A stretch of DNA of 16,600 nt, from the NCBI GenBank assembly GCA_938049325.1, contig CALICC010000143.1:1-16600 (forward strand). The letters are read 5' to 3'. The position numbers were made by a program, and so were the translations under genes. Under the pieces are notes generated by a model. The model saw only the letters and a list, made by a program, of their open reading frames with translations. It was not told where the DNA came from and made no database searches. Positions 1 to 6,873 of this stretch are shown piece by piece; the stretch's first letter is position 1, and the number at the start of each line of letters is the position of its first letter. The stretch is from an uncultured Ilumatobacter sp. GTDB taxonomy: Bacteria > Actinomycetota > Acidimicrobiia > Acidimicrobiales > Ilumatobacteraceae.

Positions 1-560
1 GGGAAGAACTTCGGGCCCACCGGCAGCTCTGCAGCCAAGTGCTTGACCAATTCGGGCACGCCGTCTGTTGTGTGCGCCGACACGGGGAAGTACTCACGAG
101 CTCCGAGCTCACCCGCCGCCCCCAGCATTTCGAGCACCTGAGTCGGCGACGCTCGGTCGATCTTGTTCACGATCACGATGGACTCTGCCATGTCGAGCTG
201 ACTTGCGACCCACTTGTCGCCCTTGCCGAACGGCGCGGTGGCGTCGAGCACGAGCGCCGTGACGTCGACGTCGGTCGTACTACTCAATGCGGTTGCGTTG
301 ACGCGCTCTCCGAGCGCCGTGACCGGCTTGTGGAGCCCCGGGGTGTCGACGAAGACCAATTGGCTGTCGGGTCGAGTCAACACCCCCATGATGCGGTGGC
401 GGGTCGTTTGCGGTTTGTCGCTCACGATGCTGATCTTGCGGCCGCAGATCGCGTTCACGAGCGATGATTTGCCCACGTTGGGTCGGCCGACGAAGGTGAC
501 AAAGCCACTCTTGAAGTCGTCCGCAATCTGGCTGCGGTCGTCGTTGGTTTCGTCGAGCAT
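1..560 (-). CDS. era: GTPase Era (3' end cut by window edge)
   Basis: Era is a cytoplasmic GTPase that binds the 3' end of 16S rRNA and helps mature the small ribosomal subunit. Read on the minus strand from the ATG at 560-558, the 186 visible residues cover the whole G domain. The P-loop GRPNVGKS is at residues 25-32, the QTTRHRIMG effector loop at 51-59, DTPG at 72-75, NKID at 132-135 and the SA of G5 at 161-162. These loops and their spacing fit Era better than Der (which has two G domains) or other TrmE-like GTPases. The C-terminal KH RNA-binding domain should lie beyond position 1 and cannot be checked. The start is taken as the first in-frame ATG ahead of the P-loop; no clear Shine-Dalgarno is seen. 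It is divergent from the hydratase gene, with only 26 bases between start codons. Identification is confident; the missing KH domain is the main gap. Confidence 0.93.
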   Translation of the reverse strand, partial: MLDETNDDRSQIADDFKSGFVTFVGRPNVGKSSLVNAICGRKISIVSDKPQTTRHRIMGVLTRPDSQLVFVDTPGLHKPVTALGERVNATALSSTTDVDVTALVLDATAPFGKGDKWVASQLDMAESIVIVNKIDRASPTQVLEMLGAAGELGAREYFPVSAHTTDGVPELVKHLAAELPVGPKFF

Positions 561-586
561 CGAGACAGTCTGCCAACATCGTCGCC

Positions 587-1039
587 ATGCGCATGATCGA
601 GGGAATTGACGGACTCAAGGCAGTGGTCGGAGAGCATCTCGGATACTCCGACTATGTGGAGATCACCCAGGAGCAAGTGAACACGTTCGCGGAGGCCACT
701 GGTGACCATCAGTGGATCCACGTCGACGTGGAGAAGGCGAACGCTGGCCCGTTCGGCGGCCCGATCGCCCACGGCTACCTCACCCTGTCGCTCGGGCCGA
801 TGTTGGCACCTCAGATCTTCGGCGTGACCGGCATCTCGATGGGCGTCAACTACGGCGCGGGCAAGGTTCGATTCCCGTCGCCGGTTCCGGTCGGATCGAA
901 GCTGCGTATGGGAGCCACGCTGAAGAACGTCGAGGACGTCGCCGGTGGGGCACAAATCACCATGGAGTTCGTATACGAAGTCGAAGGCGCCGCCAAGCCG
1001 TCGTGCGTGGCCGAGGTCATCTACCGTTACTACGCGTGA
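587..1039 (+). CDS. MaoC-family (R)-specific enoyl-CoA hydratase
   Basis: This 150-residue single hot-dog protein should hydrate trans-2-enoyl-CoA to (R)-3-hydroxyacyl-CoA, or run the reverse dehydration. The hydratase-2 motif FAEATGDHQWIHVD lies at residues 34-47, giving the expected catalytic pair Asp40 and His45. It is followed by AHGYLTLSLGP at 61-71, which lines the acyl tunnel. From memory, length and sequence closely match mycobacterial HtdZ (Rv0130), including the N-terminal run up to the motif, which supports the ATG at 587 over the one at 593. It heads a likely operon: the acyl-CoA synthetase starts nine bases after its stop. No Shine-Dalgarno is evident. The real substrate chain length is unknown; sterol side-chain or fatty acyl chains are both plausible given the ligase downstream. 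Confidence 0.92.
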   Translation: MRMIEGIDGLKAVVGEHLGYSDYVEITQEQVNTFAEATGDHQWIHVDVEKANAGPFGGPIAHGYLTLSLGPMLAPQIFGVTGISMGVNYGAGKVRFPSPVPVGSKLRMGATLKNVEDVAGGAQITMEFVYEVEGAAKPSCVAEVIYRYYA

Positions 1040-1048
1040 CCGACTCAC

Positions 1049-2698
1049 ATGAGTGAATCGGCCACCGCCACCGAACTCGCTCTCGCGACCGTTCTCGAAG
1101 CCATCGGTCGGTCACGGCCAGACGAAGAGTGCCTCGTCTTTCGCGACCGACGTTTCACGTGGGCCGATCTCGAGGAACGGACTCGGCGGCTCGCCAACCA
1201 CCTTCTTTCCGAAGGGCTCGGCTGCCACACCGAGCGAGATCAACTCGATGCTCATGCGTCGGGTCAAGACCACGTGGCGGTCTACCTCCACAACGGCAAC
1301 GAATACCTCGAGGTCATGGTCGGGGCGCTCAAAGCTCGCGTCGCATCGCTCAATGTCAACTATCGCTACGTCGCCGAAGAGTTGTTGTATCTGCTGCGCG
1401 ACTCCAACGCCGCGGCGGTAGTGGTGCACAGCCAGTTCGCTCCGACGTTGGCCGAAGTGCTGCCCGAACTCGACTCGCTCCGCGTGATCATCCAGGTTCC
1501 CGACGAGTCCGGCAACGAACTCCTGCCCGGTGCTGTCTGGTACGAGCAAGCGCTCGAATCGGCATCACCCGAGCGACCAGCGGTCGAGTGGTCGCCCGAC
1601 GATCTCTACATGCTCTACACCGGTGGCACCACGGGCATGCCCAAAGGCGTGATGTGGCGCAACGGCGACGCGATGCGCGAGTGCTTTGGCGGTTCGCGCA
1701 CCGCGACGACCGTCGAAGAATTCGTCGCCGACGCCGACACCGGTCTTCGCGCTCTCCTCGCTCCCCCATTTATGCACGGCGCCGGGCACTGGATGAGCTT
1801 TCGCACGTGGCTCGGCGGAGGAACCGTCATCGTCCAAGACGTCACCGACCGGCTCGACCCAGCCGACATCTGGCACACCATCGACCGCGAACGGGTGAAC
1901 TTCCTGCTCATCGTCGGCGATGCGTTTGCGCGTCCACTGCTCGACGAACTCGATCGAGGGACCTATGAACCCAATTCGCTGGTCATGCTCCTCTCGGGAG
2001 GCGCACCGCTTTCGGCGCCACTCAAAGACGAGTTTCTCACCCATCTCCCGACCGTGATGATCGTCGACGGCCTCGGCTCATCCGAGGCCGGCGGACAGGT
2101 GTCGCATGTCTCGACGGGCGGCGGAGCGACCACCGGCACCTTTCCCATGGCCGACGACAACGTCGTGCTCTCGGCCGAACTCGACGGCTTGCTTCAACCC
2201 GGCGACGACGAGATCGGCTGGCTCGCCAAGCGCGGACGTCTCGCGCTGGGCTATCTCGGAGATGCCAAAAAGTCCGCTGCCACGTACCCCGTGGTCGACG
2301 GCGTTCGCTATGCGGTCCCCGGCGACCGGGCTCGATTGCTCGATGACGGCGTCGGCGGCCCGGGGATCGTCGAGTTGCACGGTCGAGACTCGGTGACGAT
2401 CAACTCCGGCGGCGAGAAGATCTTCGCGGAAGAAGTCGAGGCGGCGATCAAGGCCCACAGCGCGATCTACGACTGTGTCGTGGCCGGCAGGCCGAGCGAC
2501 CGTTGGGGCAGTGAGGTCGTGGCGATCGCACGGATCCGTGACGGCTTCGAGGCAACCGACGATGAACTGTTGGCCGAGGCACAACGCCACATCGCTCGCT
2601 ACAAGCTGCCCAAGCTGATCATCCGCGTCGACGAGATCCAACGATCACCGAGCGGCAAGGCCGACTACCGCTGGGCACGCGAGGTCGCCGTCGGGTGA
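1049..2698 (+). CDS. FadD19-like acyl-CoA synthetase (AMP-forming)
   Basis: The 549-residue protein belongs to the ANL adenylating superfamily and should convert a carboxylic acid, ATP and CoA to acyl-CoA through an acyl-AMP. Visible motifs in order are the P-loop YTGGTTGMPKG at 190-200, GSSEAG at 343-348, PGDRA at 425-429, the hinge region GRDSVTINSGGEK at 445-457, and the catalytic lysine in RSPSGKADYRW (Lys537). The GVMW after the P-loop, the NVNYRYV segment near 102-108 and the SPSGKADYRW tail strongly recall mycobacterial FadD19, which activates C24 and branched side chains of sterols. An N-terminal insertion around residues 56-74 (GLGCHTERDQLDAHASGQDH) distinguishes it from FadD19 proper. 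It lies nine bases after the hydratase and overlaps the next gene by four bases. The substrate is inferred only from family likeness; medium or long-chain fatty acids are the alternative. Confidence 0.92.
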   Translation: MSESATATELALATVLEAIGRSRPDEECLVFRDRRFTWADLEERTRRLANHLLSEGLGCHTERDQLDAHASGQDHVAVYLHNGNEYLEVMVGALKARVASLNVNYRYVAEELLYLLRDSNAAAVVVHSQFAPTLAEVLPELDSLRVIIQVPDESGNELLPGAVWYEQALESASPERPAVEWSPDDLYMLYTGGTTGMPKGVMWRNGDAMRECFGGSRTATTVEEFVADADTGLRALLAPPFMHGAGHWMSFRTWLGGGTVIVQDVTDRLDPADIWHTIDRERVNFLLIVGDAFARPLLDELDRGTYEPNSLVMLLSGGAPLSAPLKDEFLTHLPTVMIVDGLGSSEAGGQVSHVSTGGGATTGTFPMADDNVVLSAELDGLLQPGDDEIGWLAKRGRLALGYLGDAKKSAATYPVVDGVRYAVPGDRARLLDDGVGGPGIVELHGRDSVTINSGGEKIFAEEVEAAIKAHSAIYDCVVAGRPSDRWGSEVVAIARIRDGFEATDDELLAEAQRHIARYKLPKLIIRVDEIQRSPSGKADYRWAREVAVG

Positions 2699-3630
2699 CG
2701 ATTCCCCACATCGATGCCGCCTCCGTCGACGGCCTCCTCACGTGGGCCGGCGTTGTCGACTCGATCATCGAGGGGTCTCGGCTGGGCGAACCGCTCATCG
2801 ACGACACGCTGCTGCGCCGCGACGGCGACACCCTGCTGTCTCGTTCGGCGTGGATCAACGGACTCGGCATCGCCGTCAAGTCCGCCACGGTCTTCCCAGA
2901 CAACGCTTCCTCCGGCATGCCAGCGGTCAACGGGTCCGTCTCGTTGTTCGACGATTCGACGGGCCAGCTGAACGCAACACTCGACTTTCACCTCGTGACG
3001 AAGTGGAAGACCGCAGCGGACTCGTTGCTCGCAGCACGCCGACTCGCACGCCCCGACGCTCAACGCGTGCTCATCGTCGGAGCGGGTGCAGTCGCGTCGT
3101 CGATGATCGACGCCTACCGGAGTTCGTTTCCGGATGCTGATGTCGCTGTGTGGAACCGGACCTCCGAGCGCGCCGAGCAGCTCGCTCGAACCCACGCCGT
3201 CGAGGCGGTTCGGGATCTCGAGTCGGCTGTTCACCGAGCCGACATCATCTCGACGTCGACGATGGCCATGGACCCATTGATCATTGGCGCACAACTCCGC
3301 GACGGCCAGCATCTCGATCTCATCGGCGGCTACCGGCCCGACATGCGCGAGGCCGACGACACGTGCATCCGGCGCGGTCGAGTGTTCGTCGACGCTCGGG
3401 CCTCAGCCCGCGACGTGGGCGACATCTGCCAGCCTGTCGCTTCCGGAATTCTCGACGACGCCTCCATCGTTGCCGACTTCACCGATCTGGATTCAGGTCT
3501 CTTCGAGCGTCGAACCGACGACGAGATCACCGTGTTCAAGAATGCCGGTGGAGCCCATCTGGATCTGATGGTGGCGCGTCACATCGAAGCCCTCGTGCGC
3601 GAGTCGACAGCCGCCGACTGCCGCGATTGA
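2695..3630 (+). CDS. Ornithine cyclodeaminase / mu-crystallin family protein
   Basis: The 311-residue protein has the family's two-part architecture. An N-terminal substrate and dimerisation half includes Lys62 in GIAVKSA, and a Rossmann NAD(P) fold starts at LIVGAGAVASS, residues 126-136. Further family marks are DLIGGYRPDMREAD at 208-221, VDARASARDVGDI at 232-244 and the closing FKNAGGAHLDL at 281-291. Members include ornithine cyclodeaminase, alanine dehydrogenase, ketimine reductases and opine-type enzymes, so the reaction cannot be fixed from sequence alone. The position that is usually Arg-Thr in the carboxylate-binding motif appears as Lys-Thr (WKTAA at 104-108), which may indicate a changed substrate. 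The GTG start overlaps the synthetase stop as GTGA, implying translational coupling; an upstream GAGG at 2681-2684 may serve as ribosome site. Its link to acyl-CoA metabolism is unexplained. Confidence 0.85.
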   Translation: MTIPHIDAASVDGLLTWAGVVDSIIEGSRLGEPLIDDTLLRRDGDTLLSRSAWINGLGIAVKSATVFPDNASSGMPAVNGSVSLFDDSTGQLNATLDFHLVTKWKTAADSLLAARRLARPDAQRVLIVGAGAVASSMIDAYRSSFPDADVAVWNRTSERAEQLARTHAVEAVRDLESAVHRADIISTSTMAMDPLIIGAQLRDGQHLDLIGGYRPDMREADDTCIRRGRVFVDARASARDVGDICQPVASGILDDASIVADFTDLDSGLFERRTDDEITVFKNAGGAHLDLMVARHIEALVRESTAADCRD

Positions 3631-3676
3631 ACGCGCCGGACTTCATTTTTCACCACATGATGCGAATCGGGTGTTC

Positions 3677-3682
3677 TATGGT
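3677..3682 (+). promoter_or_regulatory. Candidate -10 element for the SPFH operon
   Basis: TATGGT fits the TAnnnT consensus of housekeeping actinobacterial promoters and lies in the only sizeable non-coding gap (3631-3735) ahead of the SPFH gene. Transcription would begin near 3689 and give a leader of about 47 bases. No convincing -35 hexamer is seen at 16-18 bases upstream, so the call is weak. The rest of this gap holds a T-run at 3646-3650, a small leader hairpin and the ribosome site. Confidence 0.3.
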
Positions 3683-3693
3683 CTCTGGCGGTA

Positions 3694-3712
3694 CCCCGAA
3701 CCTCAGCCGGGG
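3694..3712 (+). other. Small leader hairpin upstream of SPFH gene
   Basis: CCCCG at 3694-3698 pairs perfectly with CGGGG at 3708-3712 around a nine-base loop. It would sit in the proposed 5' leader, ten bases before the Shine-Dalgarno. A five-pair stem in GC-rich DNA can arise by chance; no riboswitch family is recognised. Confidence 0.25.
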
Positions 3713-3721
3713 ACAGAGCAA

Positions 3722-3729
3722 AAAGGTGG
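3722..3729 (+). promoter_or_regulatory. Shine-Dalgarno of SPFH gene
   Basis: AAAGGTGG lies six bases before the ATG at 3736 and differs by one base from the ideal AAAGGAGG. It is one of only two strong ribosome sites in the window (the other precedes menE). It fixes the SPFH start and suggests this gene is translated from its own leader, not coupled to upstream genes. Confidence 0.6.
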
Positions 3730-3735
3730 GCCCAC

Positions 3736-4929
3736 ATGGGAATTCTCGACAAACTCAAAGGCGAACTCGTCGACATCATCGAGTGGATCGATGACTCGCG
3801 TTCGACACTCGCGTGGCGCTTCCCTCGCTACCAGAACGAGATCAAGAACGGTGCACAGCTCATCGTTCGCGAAGGCCAGAAGGCCGTCTTCGTGTATCGC
3901 GGCGCGCTCGCCGATCAGTTCGAGCCAGGCGCGTACGAACTGAAGTCCGAGAACTTGCCGATCCTGTCCACGTTGCAGGGCTGGAAGCACGGGTTCGATT
4001 CGCCGTTCCGCAGCGAGGTCTATTTCATCAACACCCGCCCGGTCACCGACCTGCGCTGGGGAACGCCTCAGCCGGTCACCGTTCGCGACCCTGACTTCAA
4101 GATGGTGCAGGTCCGCGCCAACGGTTTGTGCGTCGTCAAGATCGCCGACGTCGAGATCTTTCTGAAAGAGGTGATCGGCACCGACTCCGCAGTCGAAGTC
4201 GACGAGATCGCAGAACTGCTCCGACGGGTCATCTCGATGGCGTTCTCCGACATGGTGCTCGAAACCGGTCTCGGTGCGATCGACCTCCAAGGACAGCAGG
4301 TCTCGCTGTCGGGCAAGCTCGCCGAGTTCGTGCAGGAACGCGTGGACGACGAGTTCGGTCTCGAGGTCCCCGAGATGACGATGAACATCTCGCTGCCCGA
4401 CGAGATCACGGCCGCAATGACCAAGGGGGTGGCGAAGGGTGTCGAAGCGTCTGGTTTCGTCGAAAACGTCGATCTCAACAAGTACCAGCAGGCTCAAGCC
4501 GCCGATGCAATGCTCGCCGCCGCTCAGAACGAAGGCGGATCGGTGATGGGCGACATGATGCAGATGGGCATGGGCGTCGCGATGGCCGGAACGATGGCGA
4601 ACCAGATGGGTGGCATGGGCGGACAACCACAACAAGCCGCACCACAGGCAGCAGCGCCCGCGGCAGGCCCCCCGCCGCTTCCGGGCCAGAAGATGTTCCA
4701 CGTCGACCACGGCGGCAACCCCGGCGGCCCGTACAACATGGCGCAGATGCAGCAGGGCATTCAGAGCGGCCAAGTGACCGGCACGACGCTCGTGTGGGCC
4801 GAGGGTATGGCAGCGTGGGGGCCAGCGCAGGCAGTACCCGAACTGCAGGCAATGTTCTCCGCTCCCCCGCCGATGCCACCGACGAACCCCACGCCGCCGC
4901 CCGTCCCGCCGACACCCGAAGGTTCGTGA
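3736..4929 (+). CDS. SPFH-domain (YdjI-like) protein with C-terminal GYF_2 domain
   Basis: This 397-residue protein has three parts. The SPFH/band-7 region spans about 27-240, of the kind also labelled 'virion core protein' in databases. It carries family marks such as GQKAVFVYRG (47-56), FINTRPVTDLRWGT (97-110) and NKYQQAQAADAM (248-259). A low-complexity linker (250-318) has nine methionines between 271 and 294, then Ala/Gln/Pro. A GYF_2 domain (about 319-374) shows GGPYNMAQMQ, TLVWAEGMAAW and PELQAMF, followed by a proline-rich tail. Bacillus YdjI has the same SPFH core but ends in zinc ribbons; YdjI is recruited to membrane by YdjG/YdjH and helps place PspA. No signal peptide or membrane helix is seen, so membrane contact probably depends on partners. 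It begins an operon with the next two genes (four-base gap, then ATGA overlap). Fold assignment is secure; function is inferred. Confidence 0.88.
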   Translation: MGILDKLKGELVDIIEWIDDSRSTLAWRFPRYQNEIKNGAQLIVREGQKAVFVYRGALADQFEPGAYELKSENLPILSTLQGWKHGFDSPFRSEVYFINTRPVTDLRWGTPQPVTVRDPDFKMVQVRANGLCVVKIADVEIFLKEVIGTDSAVEVDEIAELLRRVISMAFSDMVLETGLGAIDLQGQQVSLSGKLAEFVQERVDDEFGLEVPEMTMNISLPDEITAAMTKGVAKGVEASGFVENVDLNKYQQAQAADAMLAAAQNEGGSVMGDMMQMGMGVAMAGTMANQMGGMGGQPQQAAPQAAAPAAGPPPLPGQKMFHVDHGGNPGGPYNMAQMQQGIQSGQVTGTTLVWAEGMAAWGPAQAVPELQAMFSAPPPMPPTNPTPPPVPPTPEGS

Positions 4930-4933
4930 GGCA

Positions 4934-6253
4934 ATGACGGACGGTCCTCCGCCGATCCCTGGTCAGACGCCGCCCCCACCAAGCCCGAGCGGCGCACCTC
5001 CACCCATCCCGGCACCGGGTCCGTCGGCTGCGCCCCCGCCCATGCCGTCACCACCAACCGGCACCGAACCGACTGCTCCATCGGCACCTCCATCGGGACC
5101 GAACTTCGGCTCTGCGGCACCGGATCCGAACCGCTCGATGGCCATGAAGCACGACACCGAGAGTTCACGCACGTACCCGTGCGAAGCGTGCGGCGGCGAA
5201 CTTCATTTCGACATCGCTACGCAGCTGCTCAAGTGCCAGCACTGCGGGAACACCCACGAGTTGGTCGAAGTCAAAGGCGATGTCCGAGAGCGCGATCTAC
5301 GCGAAGCGCTCAAGCTCGTGCGCGATGGCAAGGTCAGCCACACCGCGAATTTCCTGACCGATGAAAAGGAAGTGGTGTGTCAGAACTGTGGCGGGCACAC
5401 GACCTTCACCGGCAGTCTCACAGCGGACAAGTGCCCGTACTGCGCCACACCGATCCAGCGCGACGATGTGCACGCGGCCCCCGAGCGACTCCCGGTCGAC
5501 GCGGTACTTCCGTTCTCGATCGACGACGAGGCTGCAGGTGAGCTGATCGAGAAGTGGATCAATGGCCGATGGTTTGCTCCCTCTGAATTCAAGACCTACG
5601 GACGCACCGGGTCGTTCAAGAGCGTCTACATGGCGTACTTCACCTACGACGCGAACACGTCGACGCGGTACCGCGGGCAACGTGGCGTCACCCGCACTCG
5701 CACGGTCGGTCACGGCGACAATCGACGCACCGAGACCTACATCGAGTGGTACCCCGCCGCAGGCGTCGTCTCGAACAGCTTCGACGACATTCCCGTGCTC
5801 GCCAACACCGGCTTCGAGAAGAAGCGCATCGACAAGCTCGAACCCTGGCCAACGGAAACCGCCAAGCCGTACTCCGCCGAATACGCGGCCGGTCACCTCG
5901 CTCGAACGTACGACAACGACGTCGAGGAGTGCCTCGACGAGGCCACCACTCGGATGGAAGACGGCATCCGCAGCACGATCCGCCAAGACATCGGCGGCAG
6001 CCAGCAGCGCATCAACCACATGGACATCTCGTGGCGGGAGATGGGCTACAAGCACATCCTCTTGCCGCTGTGGCTGCTCACCGTCATCTACGACCAGCGT
6101 CCTTTCCAGGTGTACATGAACGGCGTGACCGGTGAGATCCATGGCGCCCGCCCCTACAGCAAGGTCAAGATCGCTGCGGCGATCGCCCTGGCGGTGGTTC
6201 TACTCATCGTCATCATCGTGGCCGTGTCAGTTTCCGGAGGCGGATCCGGATGA
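4934..6253 (+). CDS. Proline-rich, double zinc-ribbon, single-TM protein (YdjG-like)
   Basis: The 439-residue protein begins with a proline-rich stretch (4-58) containing repeated PPPIP, PPPPSP and PPPMP units. Two zinc-ribbon knuckle pairs follow: Cys83/86 with Cys101/104, and Cys149/152 with Cys167/170. Next is a conserved core (about 185-410) including FKSVYMAYFTYDA and a segment YKHILLPLWLL...YMNGVTGEIHG near 372-404. One strong transmembrane helix at 413-434 comes just before a short Gly/Ser end. The core and the position of the helix resemble Bacillus YdjG, which anchors the SPFH protein YdjI in the membrane. The topology is probably N-in with a C-terminal tail anchor. Database labels such as 'primosomal protein N' helicase' sometimes attach to this family because of the zinc ribbons; no helicase motif is present. 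GAAGG at 4918-4922 or GAGG at 4928-4931 could be the ribosome site. Confidence 0.82.
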   Translation: MTDGPPPIPGQTPPPPSPSGAPPPIPAPGPSAAPPPMPSPPTGTEPTAPSAPPSGPNFGSAAPDPNRSMAMKHDTESSRTYPCEACGGELHFDIATQLLKCQHCGNTHELVEVKGDVRERDLREALKLVRDGKVSHTANFLTDEKEVVCQNCGGHTTFTGSLTADKCPYCATPIQRDDVHAAPERLPVDAVLPFSIDDEAAGELIEKWINGRWFAPSEFKTYGRTGSFKSVYMAYFTYDANTSTRYRGQRGVTRTRTVGHGDNRRTETYIEWYPAAGVVSNSFDDIPVLANTGFEKKRIDKLEPWPTETAKPYSAEYAAGHLARTYDNDVEECLDEATTRMEDGIRSTIRQDIGGSQQRINHMDISWREMGYKHILLPLWLLTVIYDQRPFQVYMNGVTGEIHGARPYSKVKIAAAIALAVVLLIVIIVAVSVSGGGSG

Positions 6254-6855
6254 TCACCGCGCTGCTCGTCCTCGCGGTGGTGGGCGTCGTCGGCTTCGGT
6301 GTGGCCCTTGCCGTGAGGTCGAAGCAAGAGTTCAGCGAGCAGAACCAAGTGGTTCCCGGGCGCCCGTCGCCCGCTCCTGCGAGCTGGGCCGGCGCTCACA
6401 GCCGAGAAGCCAAGCTTCATCGACGCCTCGGCGATGCCGTCAAAGGCGCACACCAGAACCCCCGGTTCGTCGAACTCGGGCTCGCCGCCCAAATGACCGC
6501 CATCGATGCGGAGGCACTCGCGATCGACGAACGACTCGTCGCTGCAGCCGCGCTGCCTGTAGCGCACCGCGATGGCGCCATCGACCAGCTGGAGACCAAG
6601 GTCGACGAGCTCGAGGCGACGATCGTCGAACTGGTGACCAGCGTGACGGTGGCCGACTCGAAAGAGCAGCTCGAGGTCGCGGTGTCGGCCGCAGACCTCA
6701 AGCTGCAGGCGCTCGCTCAAGCACGCGCTGAGGTCGAGCAGATCGATCGACAGGTCGCCGGGACCGACGCGATCGCCGATCAGGTCGTCCGGCAAACACA
6801 GCCCCCGCCACCGCTGCCTCCACCCAACCCCGAGACGGGCACGGCATCGAGCTGA
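6250..6855 (+). CDS. Membrane-anchored coiled-coil protein of unknown function
   Basis: I do not recognise a named family. The 201-residue product has an N-terminal hydrophobic helix (2-22) ending in Arg-Ser-Lys, which suits a signal anchor. A proline/alanine linker (34-46) follows, then a long helical, charged region with strong coiled-coil character at about 108-169 (IDQLETKVDELEATIVEL and following heptads). The C-terminal tail has QPPPPLPPPNP at 184-194. Its ATG overlaps the stop of the zinc-ribbon gene as ATGA, so it is very likely co-translated with it and belongs to the same complex or pathway. By position it would be the third member of the SPFH/zinc-ribbon set, but no sequence likeness to Bacillus YdjH is claimed. 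With the helix as anchor, the coiled coil could face either side of the membrane; the charge after the helix favours the cytoplasm. Confidence 0.75.
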   Translation: MITALLVLAVVGVVGFGVALAVRSKQEFSEQNQVVPGRPSPAPASWAGAHSREAKLHRRLGDAVKGAHQNPRFVELGLAAQMTAIDAEALAIDERLVAAAALPVAHRDGAIDQLETKVDELEATIVELVTSVTVADSKEQLEVAVSAADLKLQALAQARAEVEQIDRQVAGTDAIADQVVRQTQPPPPLPPPNPETGTASS

Positions 6856-6864
6856 CACCGCTCG

Positions 6865-6870
6865 TAGCCT
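6865..6870 (+). promoter_or_regulatory. menG: Candidate -10 element for a leaderless menG transcript
   Basis: TAGCCT matches TAnnnT and ends seven bases before the second of two tandem GTG codons (6874 and 6877). A transcript starting seven bases after the hexamer would begin exactly at GTG 6877, the pattern of leaderless actinobacterial genes. No Shine-Dalgarno precedes either GTG, which agrees with this reading. The motif is short, so confidence is limited. Confidence 0.35.
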
Positions 6871-6873
6871 GAC

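Noticed and set aside
3622..3650. Intrinsic terminator after the OCD-family gene
   Set aside because: Only a four-pair CGCG stem is present (3622-3625 with 3632-3635), and the T-run at 3646-3650 is more than ten bases away from it.
3703..4773. 356-codon open frame on the minus strand opposite the SPFH gene
   Set aside because: His/Leu/Asp-rich translation typical of antisense frames; the SPFH gene has a good ribosome site and recognisable domains.
4934..5110. Possible tandem DNA repeat or CRISPR-like array in the proline-rich region
   Set aside because: The repetition is at protein level (CCN codons for proline), irregular in spacing, and has no constant repeat or spacer unit.
5170..5460. 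Helicase or primosomal-protein call for the zinc-ribbon protein
   Set aside because: Only zinc ribbons are shared with such proteins; Walker A/B and other helicase motifs are absent and a C-terminal membrane helix is present.
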